Shown: in pieces, positions 32,198 to 33,057 of the stretch | Layout of the letters: each line of letters begins with the position of its first letter | Numbering within the stretch: position 1 is the first letter of the stretch | DNA from: JAKSUT01 sp045616505 | GTDB taxonomy: Bacteria; Cyanobacteriota; Vampirovibrionia; Gastranaerophilales; Gastranaerophilaceae | Direction of reading: 5' to 3' | DNA: 33,057 bases | NCBI GenBank assembly: GCA_045616505.1 | Contig: JAZLGV010000081.1 | Location: forward strand, 1 to 33,057 | Made by a program: the position numbers and the translations under genes | Notes under the pieces: generated by a model | What the model saw: only the letters and a program-made list of their open reading frames with translations | What the model was told of the DNA's origin: nothing | The model's database searches: none

Positions 32198-33057
32198 ATG
32201 AAATTATTTAATACTTATTCAAATTCAATCGAAGAGTTTACTCCAATCGAAGCAAACAAAGTTAAGATGTACGTTTGTGGCCCAACTGTTTATGATAGCG
32301 CACATTTGGGACATGCGAGATGTTATATAACTTGGGATGTTTTATATAGATATTTAAAATTCAAAGGTTATGATGTAACTTATTGCAGAAACGTTACTGA
32401 TGTTGATGATAAAATTCTTAAAAAATCAGAAATGGAAGGTGTTACACCTGATGCAATAGCAAAAAAATATTATGATTCTTTTACTGATTCAATGACAAAA
32501 TTGAACAACTTGAAACCTGATATTGAACCTTTTGCGACAAAAACATTAGGTGAAATGATTGCTATAAATAAGCAATTAATTGAAAAAGGTTTTGCTTATG
32601 AAGCTCAAGGTGATGTTTATTTCAGAGTTAAAAATTTCAAAGATTACGGTAAACTTTCAAAACAACCACTTGATAAACTTGAAGCTGGTGCAAGAGTTGA
32701 AGAATCTGATATAAAAGAAAATCCAATGGATTTTGCATTATGGAAAAAAGATGAAAAATTTGGTTATAAATCACCTTGGGGTGTAGGTCGTCCAGGATGG
32801 CACATTGAATGTTCTGCGATGAGTAGAAAATATTTAGGTAAAACAATTGATATTCACGCAGGTGGTGCAGATTTGATTTTCCCTCACCACGAAAACGAGA
32901 TTGCTCAATCTGAATGTGCAAACGGTTGCAAATTCGTAAATTACTGGTTGCATAATGGTTTTGTTACTATTAATAAAGAAAAAATGTCAAAATCATTGGG
33001 TAATTTCTTGACTGTTGATAAGGTTTTAGAATCTTATGATGCAAATACAATTCGTTT
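32198..33057 (+). CDS. cysS: cysteinyl-tRNA synthetase, 5' part
   Basis: 286 complete codons, cut by the right edge; the family is usually about 460 residues. Visible are the zinc-site and HIGH regions (MYVCGPTVYDSAHLGHAR), RNVTDVDDKI, GRPGWHIECSAMS, GGADLIFPHHENEIAQ and the KMSKSLGN loop. It charges tRNA-Cys. AAAGAGG five bases upstream supports the ATG. Confidence 0.97.
   Translation, partial: MKLFNTYSNSIEEFTPIEANKVKMYVCGPTVYDSAHLGHARCYITWDVLYRYLKFKGYDVTYCRNVTDVDDKILKKSEMEGVTPDAIAKKYYDSFTDSMTKLNNLKPDIEPFATKTLGEMIAINKQLIEKGFAYEAQGDVYFRVKNFKDYGKLSKQPLDKLEAGARVEESDIKENPMDFALWKKDEKFGYKSPWGVGRPGWHIECSAMSRKYLGKTIDIHAGGADLIFPHHENEIAQSECANGCKFVNYWLHNGFVTINKEKMSKSLGNFLTVDKVLESYDANTIR

Overview
The window is AT-rich bacterial chromosomal DNA, densely coded on both strands. 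Several features point to a diderm gut-type bacterium. These are a Pmp-like outer-membrane or secreted repeat protein with a signal peptide, a type IV pilin-like protein, and two proteins with a related N-terminus ending in SFG. Together with the low GC they suggest the Gastranaerophilales (Vampirovibrionia, 'Melainabacteria'). That placement is my inference from gene style, not from a marker gene, and I hold it at about 0.5.

Layout. 1-3000 (minus strand): the left-truncated Pmp-like GGAI-repeat surface protein with a damaged start, an SGNH hydrolase and an unrecognised secreted protein. 3129-6875 (plus): an HExxH protein, tcdA, an HD-GYP response regulator and a TauE-type permease. 6963-11910: a complete type II-C CRISPR-Cas locus. 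It holds a divergent tracrRNA (minus strand), cas9 (1034 aa), cas1, cas2, and an array of seven 36-bp repeats with six 30-bp spacers. 11976-17019 (minus): lpd, alr, an MFS transporter and an Orn/Lys/Arg decarboxylase-family enzyme. 17138-20576 (plus): a possible leaderless 23-codon ORF, an AI-2E family (PerM-like) permease, a radical SAM protein and a NarL-type regulator whose phospho-acceptor Asp is Asn. 20580-27455 (minus): a SNF2 helicase, a small SFG protein, gpmI and pepA. 27686-33057 (plus): rny, ymdB, a PHP phosphoesterase, a pilin-like protein, a LOG-family enzyme and the 5' part of cysS.

How the CRISPR locus fits together. The crRNA-sense strand is minus, shown by the anti-repeat and by comparison with the remembered Campylobacter jejuni repeat. 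Each repeat ends, in that sense, with a perfect TATAAT, so every spacer can have its own promoter as described for Neisseria type II-C arrays. The tracrRNA has a full-consensus promoter (TTGACA, 17 bp, TATAAT), an anti-repeat matching 29 of 36 repeat positions, and a 10-bp terminator hairpin. Its -10 box overlaps a plus-strand TATAAT that probably serves cas9. A second terminator-like hairpin closes the array on the cas2 side.

The points most worth a second look are the bidirectional cas9/tracrRNA promoter, the shared N-terminal sequence of two otherwise unlike proteins, the stop codon just after the start of the Pmp-like gene, several TATAAT-to-ATG spacings that predict leaderless mRNAs, and the Asp-to-Asn response regulator. 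I saw no tRNA, rRNA, insertion sequence or prophage.
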